Positions 1 through 10,007 of a DNA stretch of 16,057 nucleotides are shown here, piece by piece (the stretch's first letter is position 1; each line of letters opens with the position of its first letter). This DNA is from Coemansia sp. RSA 1804 (taxonomy: Eukaryota > Kickxellomycota > Kickxellomycetes > Kickxellales > Kickxellaceae). The stretch lies in assembly GCA_027578815.1 (NCBI GenBank), contig JANBTH010000495.1, forward strand, positions 1 through 16,057, given 5' to 3'. A program made the translations under genes and the position numbers. The notes beneath the pieces are model-generated. The model did no database searches. It had not been told where the DNA came from and was given only the letters and a program-made list of their open reading frames with translations.

Positions 1-1938
1 CGCAATCTCTGCCGGTCGCGCCATGCGCAGACGAGTGCTGAACGATATGTAGTGGCCGGAGCGCACATTGGCACCCTTATGGCACACTGCCGACCGCAGA
101 ACCAGTCGGTACTGGATTCTGCTTGGATAGGGCGGCGGTAACGGCGTCTGTTGCTCGGAACCCGCTATCTGCGCTCGAGAGACCCGCGCAGGCTGTCCAC
201 CCCCGGTGCCACCCACGCTGCCTGTCTTCTCGTCAACACATCTGGTGTCGTCGCCCTCGCTGATAATGTTAGTCACATCGAGCACCATCGGTATAATCAC
301 CCGCCTTTTGACGCGATGCACATGGCTCCGCTCGTCCACTGCGTATCTCTTAATGAGCAGCGGCAGAATGAACGGCGCATCGTCTGGGTACTCAGCTGCT
401 GCTGTGCTGCGTGGGCCATGGATATCAAACTCGCTCTGCGGCGTGTAGAACGGATACATGGACAGAAACGACCAGGCGTTGGTGCGCACTTTGGTCGATG
501 TCGGTTTGCCGGACTCTGAGCTGCCCTTTAGACTGCGCTCCAGCTGCTCTACGCGGTTATCAAAAAAGTAGCTTTCCAGGAGCGCCTGCAGAAGCAGTGG
601 GTGCTCTGTGTTGCTGGCGTTGGTGCTATCTTTGCCATTGTCATTCTCACTGTTGCCGTTGCTGTTTTCATTGGCATTTCTGCTGTCTTCCTCTGGAAAC
701 GACAGCTCGACCATCCTCTGAGTGACCATCTTGCAGTCGGCTGTATCGTGGTCGGCCCCGTGCACCATGCGCATCTCCAGCGGCAGATACGGCATTTGCA
801 GCACATCCATTAGGAACAGATACAGCTCACTGGTGTCCTGTTGCTGCTGCTTCTGGGTAGAACCCATTGTTTCCGCCTGAAAAGCACCGCCCAACCAGCC
901 GCATGCAAGCAAAGCACTCCTCATCTCCTCGACCAGCCACACGTCTATCAACTCGCCAGCACGCATGAAATTGACATATAGCCTGGTGATGGCTAGCAGC
1001 TTGTTTGCAGATTCGGACCCCAGGTCCCGCACATACAGCAGCGCATCAAACGATGACTGGGCGCCAAACAACGCCATAAGCAGACTGTCGATGTAGCACG
1101 ATGTGCCACCAGAGTTTACGGCCCCGCACATCTGGATCCGTGGGTCGATGTTATAGAGAACTCCGTCGTGTGTGCACAGAACGATATGGAGCTGGCGGAG
1201 CGCTGCATCGACATTCCACTGAGCAAGCGACAGAAACCCAGCTGCTTCCATCCGAGTAATATTCAGCGACGTACCTAGATCCCGCGCCATCTGTACTGTT
1301 TGGTCATACACCGCGTCTATCTGGAGCTTACGCTCGCGCGCACTTTGTCCAGACGCTGGGTCGTCGCTTTGTGGATACTCGGCGCGCTCCATCGTGTTGC
1401 TCAGCCCATGGCGGCGACGAAGTATTGGTCTGCTGTGCTCACCGCCTTCGCCATCGTCGTCGTCATCGTCACTGCTGCCACCGACGCCCATCTTGCTGAG
1501 ATTTCGTCTGGAGCCACCAAGCCTTCTTCTCCTGCCTGACCACGTCAGCGCCCACGATGCAGAAGACCTGTCTTTGTTGTGCTTAGACCCGTTTATCTCA
1601 GTGCTATCTGTACCGGAAATGCCGGAGGCAGATGATGGCTGGGCAGCTACCAGCAGATCGGCCAGACTGCGCACCATCGCCGCCTCCTTTTTCTTCTTGC
1701 TCCTGCGCGACCATACACTGCGCTGGCGTTCCACGTCGGCATGAAGATGGATGGGACTCAGCAGCCCACTGGCACTGCTGCTCTCTCCCGGCGCTTCCTG
1801 GTCCAAGTTTAGCGATGTGCGAGGCGACGATGACGTCGACAGCGCCTGCCACTCGCCCTTCAGCGACCTCTTGATGGTGCTGGTTACTGCACGGCGTCTG
1901 CTCTGCTTGTTCGTGGCATCCTTTTGTTCAGCGCCCAT
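1..1938 (-). CDS. Ubiquitin-specific protease (USP, peptidase C19), C-terminus cut by window edge
   Basis: A deubiquitinase of the papain-like USP fold, which hydrolyses isopeptide or peptide bonds after ubiquitin Gly76. The frame is open for 646 codons, from an ATG directly preceded by an in-frame TAA to the left edge. Residues 1-200 are low-complexity, Ser- and Arg-rich, with a KKKK cluster near 82-86 (nuclear-signal-like) and an Asp run near 157-162. Residues about 213-257 resemble a UBA helix bundle (core MEAAGFLSLAQWNVDAAL). The catalytic domain follows: Cys box GGTSCYIDSLL with Cys281, a QDTSE box near 367-371 after a Gln run, LLIKRYAV near 527-534, and the His box SGHYIS with His629. 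The third catalytic residue (Asp/Asn) would lie beyond the edge. An Asn/Ser-rich insert lies near residues 403-430. The arrangement resembles a UBA-plus-USP family I recall from filamentous fungi; the target is unknown. Odd: the oxyanion Asn to Cys spacing is one residue longer than usual. Confidence 0.9.
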   Translation of the reverse strand, partial: MGAEQKDATNKQSRRRAVTSTIKRSLKGEWQALSTSSSPRTSLNLDQEAPGESSSASGLLSPIHLHADVERQRSVWSRRSKKKKEAAMVRSLADLLVAAQPSSASGISGTDSTEINGSKHNKDRSSASWALTWSGRRRRLGGSRRNLSKMGVGGSSDDDDDDGEGGEHSRPILRRRHGLSNTMERAEYPQSDDPASGQSARERKLQIDAVYDQTVQMARDLGTSLNITRMEAAGFLSLAQWNVDAALRQLHIVLCTHDGVLYNIDPRIQMCGAVNSGGTSCYIDSLLMALFGAQSSFDALLYVRDLGSESANKLLAITRLYVNFMRAGELIDVWLVEEMRSALLACGWLGGAFQAETMGSTQKQQQQDTSELYLFLMDVLQMPYLPLEMRMVHGADHDTADCKMVTQRMVELSFPEEDSRNANENSNGNSENDNGKDSTNASNTEHPLLLQALLESYFFDNRVEQLERSLKGSSESGKPTSTKVRTNAWSFLSMYPFYTPQSEFDIHGPRSTAAAEYPDDAPFILPLLIKRYAVDERSHVHRVKRRVIIPMVLDVTNIISEGDDTRCVDEKTGSVGGTGGGQPARVSRAQIAGSEQQTPLPPPYPSRIQYRLVLRSAVCHKGANVRSGHYISFSTRLRMARPAEIA

Positions 1939-2958
1939 TTATAAAGATAAGATACAATAAAAGTACAGCTTGGTTAAAGATATTATACAAGACAAAAAGA
2001 GAGATGGGTTATGATAAAAAAAGGAAAGAAAGGAAACTGATGAAATAAAAAGAAGCGGAAAGTAAAGAACTCCCTGGACCTTTCTGGCGGTTATAAAGAA
2101 GGTAAAAAGCCTCCGCCCTCCTTTTTAAATAAATCCTCCAAAGTTTATTTTATGCGCGTTCATTCATTCCGTTGCACAAGCTCTGGACGTTGAATGCCAA
2201 CGATGCCAAAAGAGAAAATGAAATGAAATGAAAGAGGGGCATGTGCTACGGATGGTTTTATTTATTGAAGGAGAAATAGCAAAGCTAGTCGATGAGCTCC
2301 GCTGTTATGCAAGTCATGAGCCAAAACCACAAACAACGCAGCATGACGAGATCCTGTCTTCAGCTTCGGCAAAATGGGTATGCAATGACCGCACATGAGA
2401 CACGATGTGCTGACGGCTCGTTTTCCCTGGGGGGATGATTTGGTTACTTTATGTCTCCCGATGAACCCACCGCTTCCAGCCACAGGCGTAGCTTCCACGT
2501 CACAAGAGCCCTGTGCGGAAAAGGGGGAGGGAGGCGCGGTGGTTACCTTTCCGGGTGCAATAGTAACCGGTTACTGCATGCGGCATACAGCAGTGCGCGT
2601 GGATAAATGTTCGGCAGCTCCGTCGCATTTTGATTTCCAAACGAAATAAAATCTCTTGTTCAAATCGCAACAACAGCAGCAGCTCCAATTTTGCTGTTTG
2701 TTGTCCTTTTCTTTGATTGTTATGTTTTTGGGGGGGAGGCATGCAAATCCTTTTTTCCACGGCTTCTTTGGCCTTTGTTTGCTTCTGAGACCTTTTTTTC
2801 ATCCTGCATTTTTCCCCTGTTGCATGCGTCTGCTTTTTCTTTTTTTTTACTCCCATCGTTAAGCATTGCACTATAATACATCTTCAGTTTTAACCACCTA
2901 AAAGGACATTTTTCTGTCCACAACAAAGAAAAACACCTCACTTTTCCTGCCAGCAGTC
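1939..2958. promoter_or_regulatory. Divergent intergenic/promoter region between USP and kinesin
   Basis: About 1 kb with no convincing gene. Short ORFs on both strands lack family motifs. Overlapping GATA words (AGATAAGATA, 1945-1954) lie 7-16 bases upstream of the USP start, probably inside its leader. A pentanucleotide run (ATGAA-type) lies near 2216-2235, and a CACGTCA word (bZIP/CRE-like) at 2496-2502. The half-site GGTTAC occurs at 2442, 2541 and 2569. Before the kinesin the plus strand becomes pyrimidine-rich (about 2700-2860), and TATAATA at 2872-2878 lies 81 bases before the kinesin ATG. The region presumably carries both promoters; the split point cannot be seen. Confidence 0.55.
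2562..2575. promoter_or_regulatory. Perfect 14-bp palindrome with Grainyhead/CP2-type core
   Basis: AGTAACCGGTTACT reads the same on both strands. Its centre AACCGGTT is the consensus site of Grainyhead/CP2 transcription factors, a family present in fungi as well as animals. It lies 384 bases upstream of the kinesin ATG and 624 bases upstream of the USP ATG. A further GGTTAC half-site lies 22 bases to the left. Binding is inferred from the motif only. Confidence 0.4.
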
Positions 2959-5019
2959 ATGGACAACATCCAGGTCTTTATGCGCATCCGCCCGCTCTCG
3001 GAGGACGAGTACCGGCGGGACCGCACAACACAGTCGGCCGTACGCATTCTATCAGAGGACACGGTGTCGATTCCGTCGCAACGCACAGAAACGTTCACAT
3101 TCGACTATGTCGGCGACCAGGACTGCATGCAGGAGCAGGTGTTTGACGCGGTTGGTAAGCGAGCAGTCGACCAGTGCATGAAGGGCTACAACGGGACGAT
3201 ATTTGCGTACGGACAGACCGGAAGCGGCAAGACGTTTACGATGCAGGGAGCGCGCGATGAATTCACGGGACCCGACGACGAGCTCCGTGGACTGATTCCG
3301 CGCTGCTTTGAGTATCTGTTTGCACGTATCGCCGAGGAGGAGGCCAGATCCGGCGGTCGTGTAAAGTACCTCTGTCGGGCATCGTATGTTGAGATCTACA
3401 ACGAAACCATCTACGATCTGCTTGACCCGCTCATCCGCATGTGCGCGTTGCGCGAGGACATCAAGCGCGGGGTGTTCATTGACAACGTTACCGAGGAGAC
3501 CGTGCAGGACCCGAGCGAGGCGTACGATGTGTTTCTCCGTGGCACGACCAGTCGCCATGTCAGCGCAACGTCGATGAACAGAGAGAGTAGTCGGTCGCAC
3601 TCGGTGCTGATGCTGGTGATCCAGTCGCTGACGCAGATGGATACCGGCATGACCGAGGTGCGCGAGTCCAAGTTCAGTCTGGTGGATCTGGCAGGGTCCG
3701 AGCGCCAGAAGCTTGCAAACACCAGCGGTCTGCGGCTCAAAGAGGCCGCCAACATCAACAAGAGTCTTTCGACGCTCGGAAACGTCATCAACTCGCTGGT
3801 CGACATTGCTAGCGGCAAGTCGCGCCACGTCAACTACCGCGACAGCAAGCTGACGTTTCTGCTGCGAGACTCGCTTGGCGGCAACTCGGTCACCTCGATC
3901 ATTGCTAATGTTAGCCCGGCCATGTGCAACGACATGGAAACCGCCAGCACCCTGCGCTTTGCACAGCGCGCCAAGATGATTCGGAACAACGCGGTGGTCA
4001 ACCAGGACATGCAGGGCGATGTTTCGCAGCTCCAGGCCGAGATTCAACGGCTCAAGCTGCACATTGCAAATATGCAGGGGTCGCAAGCCACGGGGCCATC
4101 CGCCACTTCCGGCTCCATCACCGCCGTGTCCTCGATGGCCGGATCGCTCAGCGGCGGTGGCGGTGGCACACATAACCATGACTTTGGACCCGACTCCCAC
4201 ACTCTGCTGTCCGCCGGCACATACGATTCAGCCGCTGCCAGCGAGCAGCAGACCACGCAGTTCCTGCTGATCCTCGCCATGCGCAAGCTGCGCGAATCGG
4301 AGCGCCAGAAGGCCCGATATGCCGAGATCATCTTTGAGCTGAAGGACTCGCTCGATCGCCAAAAGCGTCGCTTGCAGCAGCAGAAGCTGGTCCTCAAGCT
4401 TGCTAAATCCGAAAACGATACGCTGCGCCAGGGAATGGATCCGGCGTATGCGTCGAGTGCCGAGAACACCACGCTCAGAGAGGAGGTCACCGAGCTCCAG
4501 GCTGCTCTTGCTGCCCAGCCCGACTCTTCCGACATCATTATCGAGAACATGCTTTTGCACGAGGAGCTGGATTCGCTGGCGGACAAGCAACAACAGCAGC
4601 AGATGATGGGTGGCGATGGGGGAACTCCTTCCTCCTCCGTCACCTCGCCGTCTCATCCGGCCCATGCCGACGCCATTGCAGCTCTCGAGAACCTCCTAAG
4701 CACAAAGGCCACCTCCATTGACCTGCAGTCCAGGTTCCCTATAATCCCCGACGATTCCGTGTACTCGGGACTTGAATCCAAGATAAAGCAAATGAAGCAC
4801 GAGATTGCCGATCTGGGTCTGCAGCGCGATAAGCTGGAGTTCCAGATCGGTAGCATCGACGAGGACTGGAACTGCGTCAACGAAGGTGCGCGCAAACTGG
4901 CAACCGCTTCAACGACAGAACAAATCAGCGAGATTGTCGAACTCACGCTGGACGGCATTGTTGGCGACCAGGCACGAGACACGTGGAACATTATTTCTTC
5001 ACTATACCACACGCATTAA
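2959..5019 (+). CDS. Kinesin-12-like (KIF15-type) motor protein, short tail
   Basis: A 686-residue microtubule motor with an N-terminal motor domain (about residues 3-345), so presumably plus-end directed. Visible motifs are P-loop GQTGSGKT (85-92), switch I NRESSRSH (207-214), switch II DLAGSE (243-248), and YRDSKLTFLLRDSLGGN (293-309). Class assignment rests on text typical of kinesin-12: GLIPRCFEYLF in the motor, and a neck reading FAQRAKMIRNNAVVNQD followed by a coiled coil with SQLQAEIQRLK (356-366). A Gly/Ser-rich break (about 375-405) separates the neck from coiled coils at about 420-490 and 505-550; a Gln run precedes a Ser-rich spacer, and a last coiled coil spans about 605-635. Vertebrate KIF15 is about twice as long, so the tail is much reduced. 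The ATG has G at -3 and +4, and the family alignment starts there. No intron is needed. Expected role: spindle or cytoplasmic microtubule bundling or sliding (inference). Confidence 0.9.
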   Translation: MDNIQVFMRIRPLSEDEYRRDRTTQSAVRILSEDTVSIPSQRTETFTFDYVGDQDCMQEQVFDAVGKRAVDQCMKGYNGTIFAYGQTGSGKTFTMQGARDEFTGPDDELRGLIPRCFEYLFARIAEEEARSGGRVKYLCRASYVEIYNETIYDLLDPLIRMCALREDIKRGVFIDNVTEETVQDPSEAYDVFLRGTTSRHVSATSMNRESSRSHSVLMLVIQSLTQMDTGMTEVRESKFSLVDLAGSERQKLANTSGLRLKEAANINKSLSTLGNVINSLVDIASGKSRHVNYRDSKLTFLLRDSLGGNSVTSIIANVSPAMCNDMETASTLRFAQRAKMIRNNAVVNQDMQGDVSQLQAEIQRLKLHIANMQGSQATGPSATSGSITAVSSMAGSLSGGGGGTHNHDFGPDSHTLLSAGTYDSAAASEQQTTQFLLILAMRKLRESERQKARYAEIIFELKDSLDRQKRRLQQQKLVLKLAKSENDTLRQGMDPAYASSAENTTLREEVTELQAALAAQPDSSDIIIENMLLHEELDSLADKQQQQQMMGGDGGTPSSSVTSPSHPAHADAIAALENLLSTKATSIDLQSRFPIIPDDSVYSGLESKIKQMKHEIADLGLQRDKLEFQIGSIDEDWNCVNEGARKLATASTTEQISEIVELTLDGIVGDQARDTWNIISSLYHTH

Positions 5020-5396
5020 GTCGTTCTAAGCGCTGCTTGTCCTTGTTCTTCTTTGGGTTATTTTTCTGTACTTTTTTCTTAATTATCAATGGATCTTACG
5101 CTTGTAAACCCTGCTTAGCATTAGTAGAAATGTGTGTGTGTTTTCTGTTCTTAACCACCTGGTTTGCTTGCTTCTTTATTAAAAATTTTCAGATTGTACC
5201 CAAAATCCCCTCCTTTTTTGCAAAGAAAGGCGCAAGATTTTTGCTTTTTTCCCATTCACCCAAAAATTTGGTTCTCCCCAATAAAAGTTGCAAATTTCTG
5301 GATTTATTTAGTATGACAACGCATAGCTAAAGATGAAATTTTTCTTTTCCTTGTGTTAAGATTTCTTGGGTTTTATTGTTTTGCATGCCATTAAGG
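5020..5396. other. Intergenic: kinesin 3' UTR and ABC transporter promoter
   Basis: T-rich DNA without a supported gene; the short ORFs here are low-complexity and unlike the neighbours in codon use. It contains an AATAAA poly(A) candidate at 5280-5285. No clear TATA box is seen before the transporter start. Confidence 0.5.
5280..5285 (+). terminator. Candidate poly(A) signal AATAAA for kinesin
   Basis: Exact AATAAA 261 bases after the kinesin stop codon and before the transporter start. Position and sequence fit, but fungal poly(A) signals are loose. Confidence 0.35.
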
Positions 5397-8300
5397 ATGG
5401 ATACATTGGTCGCCGGGTCGTTTACAGACACGCTGGAGTACCATTGTGGCAATGTAAGTCTCTGCCTCTACGTTTTATTGAGGCTATTAGATCACCCTAC
5501 TTGTTTAGCCGGAGGGACATACTTTTCCCGATTCATGTTGTTGTCGTTCTCCAAAGCACTTTCATAAAAACAGGATCTATGAAAACTCTGTTTATGCTTC
5601 AAATAGGTATTCTGGGGCGTTTCGGTGTTCTACGCCGTTGCATTCTGCATGCTATTGGCAAAGTACAAGCAGATCAATAATGTCGAGCGCGTTGTTAGCG
5701 TTGTTTGCAAGTGGCGAACCATTCTAAAAGTATTCGTTGTTCTGTTGGCTGTGCTTGCAGCCATGGAAACCGGTCGTTTGTGGATGCTGACATCTACTGG
5801 CTGGCCTCCCACCATAGCAGCTGTGTTCTATGTGGCATCTTCGTTTGCGGCACTTGTATTGCATGTATCCTACGCATCAAGAGCAAATTCCGCATCAGAC
5901 ATATTGCTGATTTACTGGCCGGCATCCACGACAGTGTCGCTATTAGTACTACACTTTAGCTTAAAGGTATCCTTGGCTGATCGGACAGCTAGAGTGTTAT
6001 GTGCAGGCGCTGTGTATATTGTTCTGGGGATGATGGCATTTATACTTGAGCTAAAGTCAGACTCATTGCAACAGTCTATCTTTCTTGCGGATAACGAACG
6101 TTCTGATAACTCAACATTAGACAGAATTGGCAGCAATATAATCACCAGGCTTGCCTTTAGATGGGTCACTCCGGCGGTCACTTTGGGCTACAAAAACCAA
6201 ATGTTCAGTGAGGAACAAATGTTCAACGTGCCAAGGGCTTTATCTGGCGAGCAGGCAAACGAGGAATTCTTTGAGAATTGGCGTTCTGGGTTGAAATCCC
6301 CGTCACCGGTTCTTTTAAAGGTGTTATATAACGGAATAAGACACGAAATAGTCATTTCCGGCTGTCTATTGTTGACTTCAACTAGCTTACAACTGCTGCA
6401 GCCGCTGATACTCCAGCAAATCATCAAATTCTTTCACGGATATGGTACTGATAGCGGTCGCACTTTGGGCGATGGCCTGTTCCTTGCGTTTTCAATGGGG
6501 GTGGTTGAAGTCGTGCGCGCAGTCACTTACCAACGGTATTGGCATATTCTCATGAAATCCTATCTGTGGCTGCTCAAGGTCCTATCTGCACTGGTATACC
6601 GCAAAGTCCTACATTTGTCAAACAAATCCAAAACTCAGCACACAACAGGCGAGCTTGTTTCGTACCAGAGCGTAGATATTGAAAACCTGACGCTAGCTGT
6701 AAACTACGTGCATTGTCTTTGGGATTATCCGCTGAGAATAATTGTCATCCTTTCACTGCTTTACTGGAACATCGGGTGGTCCTGCTTTGCTGGAGTAGCA
6801 ATCGTGGTACTGGGGGCGTATCTAGGCACCCTGGTGCTCAAGTATGTCAAAGTACATGTTGCAGAGCTGTTTGAGAATCGCGATGAACGGATGCGGCTTG
6901 TCTCCAAGATGCTGACAAACGTGAAGAGCATCAAGCTTTATTCGTGGCAAAACTTATTTCTTCGCAAAATCGATTCTCTAAGAAACCGGAAAGAGCTGAG
7001 TGCGCTGCGAAAGCTAGCTGCATCAAATGGAATGCTGACCTTTGTCTCCTCGCTTACCACTGTATCAGTCGGGGTCGCCACATTTGCTGTGTACGAGATA
7101 TTAGATGGCACTTCACATGGCCCGCTGACATCCCAGCTTATCTTTGCGCTGCTATCGTTGTTTGTGCTTATAAGGGAGCCCATTACGGAGGGAATGACCG
7201 CATTCTCAGTCCTCATCAATGCTCATCGTTCGTACTTGCGGATAAGTAGTCTAGCTTTGTCTGAGGAGGTTGGATCAAATAGAGTGGGCTTGGCAAACCA
7301 CATTTGTGGTTCCTCTGTATTGAGAAGCAAGGAAGCAATTGTCAAAGTGAAGAACGGGACATTTGGATGGCTATCCTCCGATGAGCCCTCACTGACAGAT
7401 ATCAACATCGAGTGCAAGCGCGACGAGCTGGTTGCCGTCGTCGGTCGCGTAGGGTCTGGAAAGTCATCGCTGGTGTCTGCTGTGCTTGGTGACATGGTCA
7501 AAATTAAGGGATCTGTGACGGTGCAGGGTTCTATTGCCTATGTGCCGCAGCAGGCGTGGATTATGAATGCCACATTGCGCGACAACATCCTGTTTGGACA
7601 CAGATTAGACCAAGAGTTATACGACAAGGTCATTGATGCCTGTGCACTGCGTCCCGATCTTGAAATGCTGCCTAGTGGCAATATGACGGAGATTGGCGAA
7701 AAGGGAATCAATCTCTCTGGAGGCCAAAGGGCGCGTGTTTCGCTTGCCAGGGCCGTCTACGCTTGCGCCGATGTGTACATTCTGGACGATCCACTTGCCG
7801 CTGTCGATGCACATGTTGGCAAGCATCTGTATTCGCATGTTATCGGTCCTAATGGACTGCTTAAATCCCGTGCGCGTATCCTAGTCACCAATGCAGTGCA
7901 GTATCTCAACACTGCCAACAGCATCTACATGCTGGAAAATGGAAGGATTGTTGACCATGGAACTGTTGCCGAAGTAATAGAAAGAAAGAGCAGAATGTTT
8001 GGGCTTTTCACGCAAACTCTGAACGAGCATAATTGTCCGCCCATAGACAGATGTTCTATATCATCTGACCAAGATCCGGAGCCAGTATATTCCGAGACAG
8101 CTGCCGACAAAATGGGTCATATATCCACTAAGGTGGCCAGTGCAGGTAGTGACTCAGCAGCAGCAGCAGCAGCAGCAACAACAGTCAATGCCAATTTGCC
8201 ATTTAAAATTGTCAAGGACGAAGAAAAAATATTAGGCTCAATTGGTTGGAATACAATTCGGTTTTACATGGGTGCTTGCGGACGGAGAAGCATCGGAATC

Positions 8301-10007
8301 CTTCTGGTTGCTATTTCCTTATCTCTTACTCTCAATGCCGCTACTGGGGTTTGGATTGCGCATTGGGCGGATTCAAATGACATGAGAAAGTCAGACAAGC
8401 ATGGTGGCTCAACAAGGCATCTGCTGGTTTATGGCATGCTGGGACTGGCAAGCTCCGTTGTGGTAGCTGCGGGATTTGTCATTCTGCGGGTAAAGTGTAC
8501 TATTGTTGCTTCGACAATTATCCACAAGCAGATCCTACGTAGCATAGTAGAATCCCCCATGTCGTTCTTTGATTCTACACCACTTGGCCGTATTCTTGGG
8601 CTTTTCAGTGGTGACCAGGCTCAAATAGACGATAATGTATCTGTCTTTCTAGGCAAAAGCATAGAGGCGCTAACACAAATTGCCATTACCTTGGCGTTAA
8701 TAATTCTGCCAGCGCCAGCGTCGCTTGTGTTTCTTTTACCATTGGCGATTGCGTTTAGCAGACTTTACGCATATTTTATTCCGACCACCAGAGATGCACG
8801 CCGAATAATCAGTAGAAAAAGGAATATTGCTATCAGCACCACGGAGGAGGCGCTCTGTGGTGCCGAGTCCATTAGGGCATATGGTCAGGGACGCCGGTTT
8901 GAAAAGCTCTATTCAGGACAGATAGAGGAGTATATGATGGCATCGTGGACTTACTTTTGTACAAACAGATGGTTGGCAATTCGTCTTGATATGATCAGTG
9001 CCTGTACGATGTTTTGCACTGCTGCTCTGTTGGCTGTGCTGCAGAGCATTGTCGGTGGAATTAGTGGTAGTCAAGTTGGATTGGCTCTTACATACGCGCT
9101 GTCCATTGTCGGGGTGCTTAATGTGGGCATTCGCAATATGTCATTCCTTGAGTTGGCGTTTATATCTGTTGAACGAGCAAGACAATATTCTATTTTGTTG
9201 CCAGAGGCCGATGAGATCATTGAAAACAACAGACCCAAGGAGTCGTGGCCCGAGCAGGGAATGGTTGAGTTCAAGAATTACTCTACTCGCTATCGCGAGG
9301 GCTTGGATCTGATTCTGAAGGACTTGACGTTTAGGGTGATGCCTAGACAGAAGGTTGGTATTGTTGGACGCACCGGTGCTGGAAAGTCGTCGCTGACATT
9401 GGCGCTGTTCCGGATCATTGAAGCAGCTGAAGGCAAGATCCTCATTGATGGCAAAGATATCTTCAACTACGGACTGTTTGACGTGCGTAGCAAGCTGTCG
9501 ATTATCCCGCAGGACCCAGTGCTGTTTGCCGGCACGGTGCGCGAGAACCTAGATCCGTTTGGCAGCTACCCGGACCAGGAGATCTGGAACGCACTGCAGC
9601 ATGCGCATCTGGCAGAGTACATCCGCACGAAAGAAGAAGGGCTTGAATTCGAGGTGATGCAGAACGGAAGCAACTTTAGCGTCGGACAGCGGCAGCTGAT
9701 CTGCCTTGCGCGTGCCCTGCTCAAGCGTGCCAAGGTTCTTGTGCTGGACGAAGCAACGGCCGCCATTGACAACTCCACCGACGCAATCATCCAAGAGTCG
9801 ATCCGGAAGGAGTTCAAGGACTGCACGGTGCTGACGATTGCCCATCGTCTCAACACGATTATTGACAGCGACATGATCCTGGCGCTTGACAATGGCAAGA
9901 TTGCTGAATACGATACGCCTCAGAACCTTCTTGATAAAAGAGACAGTTTATTTTTCAAGCTGGTCGAGGAGGCAGGAATTAATGGTCATTTTAATGCCAA
10001 CATTTAG
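5397..10007 (+). CDS. ABCC (MRP/Ycf1-type) full transporter, two exons: join(5397..5453, 5607..10007)
   Basis: ATP-driven exporter of the multidrug-resistance protein family. Fungal relatives sit in the vacuolar membrane and pump glutathione conjugates or metal-thiol complexes. Spliced length is 1485 residues, normal for ABCC proteins with a TMD0. Exon 1 encodes MDTLVAGSFTDTLEYHCGN; exon 2 continues VFWGVSVFYAVAF, the first membrane helix, matching the N-terminal layout of MRP1. Order: TMD0 (1-160), linker, TMD1 (about 245-570), NBD1 with Walker A GRVGSGKS (632-639), signature LSGGQ (722-726) and Walker B ending LDDP, an Ala-rich linker, TMD2, NBD2 with Walker A GRTGAGKS (1273-1280), signature SVGQ (1377-1380), LDEATAAID and H-loop AHRL. 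Asp instead of Glu in the NBD1 Walker B is normal for ABCC, where NBD1 hydrolyses poorly. ATG 5397 has A at -3 and G at +4; in-frame ATG 5385 is a weaker alternative. The substrate cannot be read from sequence. Confidence 0.9.
5454..5606 (+). other. Spliceosomal intron of the ABC transporter gene
   Basis: A 153-base intron with donor GTAAGT directly after codon 19 and acceptor CAAATAG. It is phase 0. Both flanks read as one ABCC N-terminus in the same frame, while the exon 2 frame meets a TAG at 5604-5606 (the acceptor itself). It is the only intron I need to explain any gene in the window. Confidence 0.8.
8157..8177 (+). repeat. (GCA)7 microsatellite coding poly-alanine
   Basis: Seven GCA codons give an alanine run in the poorly conserved linker between NBD1 and TMD2 of the ABC transporter, followed by two ACA codons. 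Length variation between strains is likely and probably tolerated there. Confidence 0.85.

Noticed and set aside
2500..2871. 123-codon minus-strand ORF in the USP-kinesin intergenic region
   Set aside because: Lys/Gln-rich translation of a pyrimidine-rich promoter stretch; low complexity, no motif, and overlapped by other meaningless ORFs.
2904..2919. Inverted repeat GGACA / TGTCC with 6-base loop before the kinesin ATG
   Set aside because: Arms of only 5 bp are expected by chance in a window this size, and no factor consensus was recognised.
3052..4200. A 382-codon open frame antisense to the kinesin motor domain
   Set aside because: It is a mirror of the GC-rich third positions in the kinesin gene; the translation shows no family motif, whereas the sense strand is a complete motor domain.
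5625..5627. GTG as a start for the ABC transporter
   Set aside because: Non-ATG start in a nuclear gene, inside helix 1. The two-exon model with an ATG at 5397 restores the full N-terminus.
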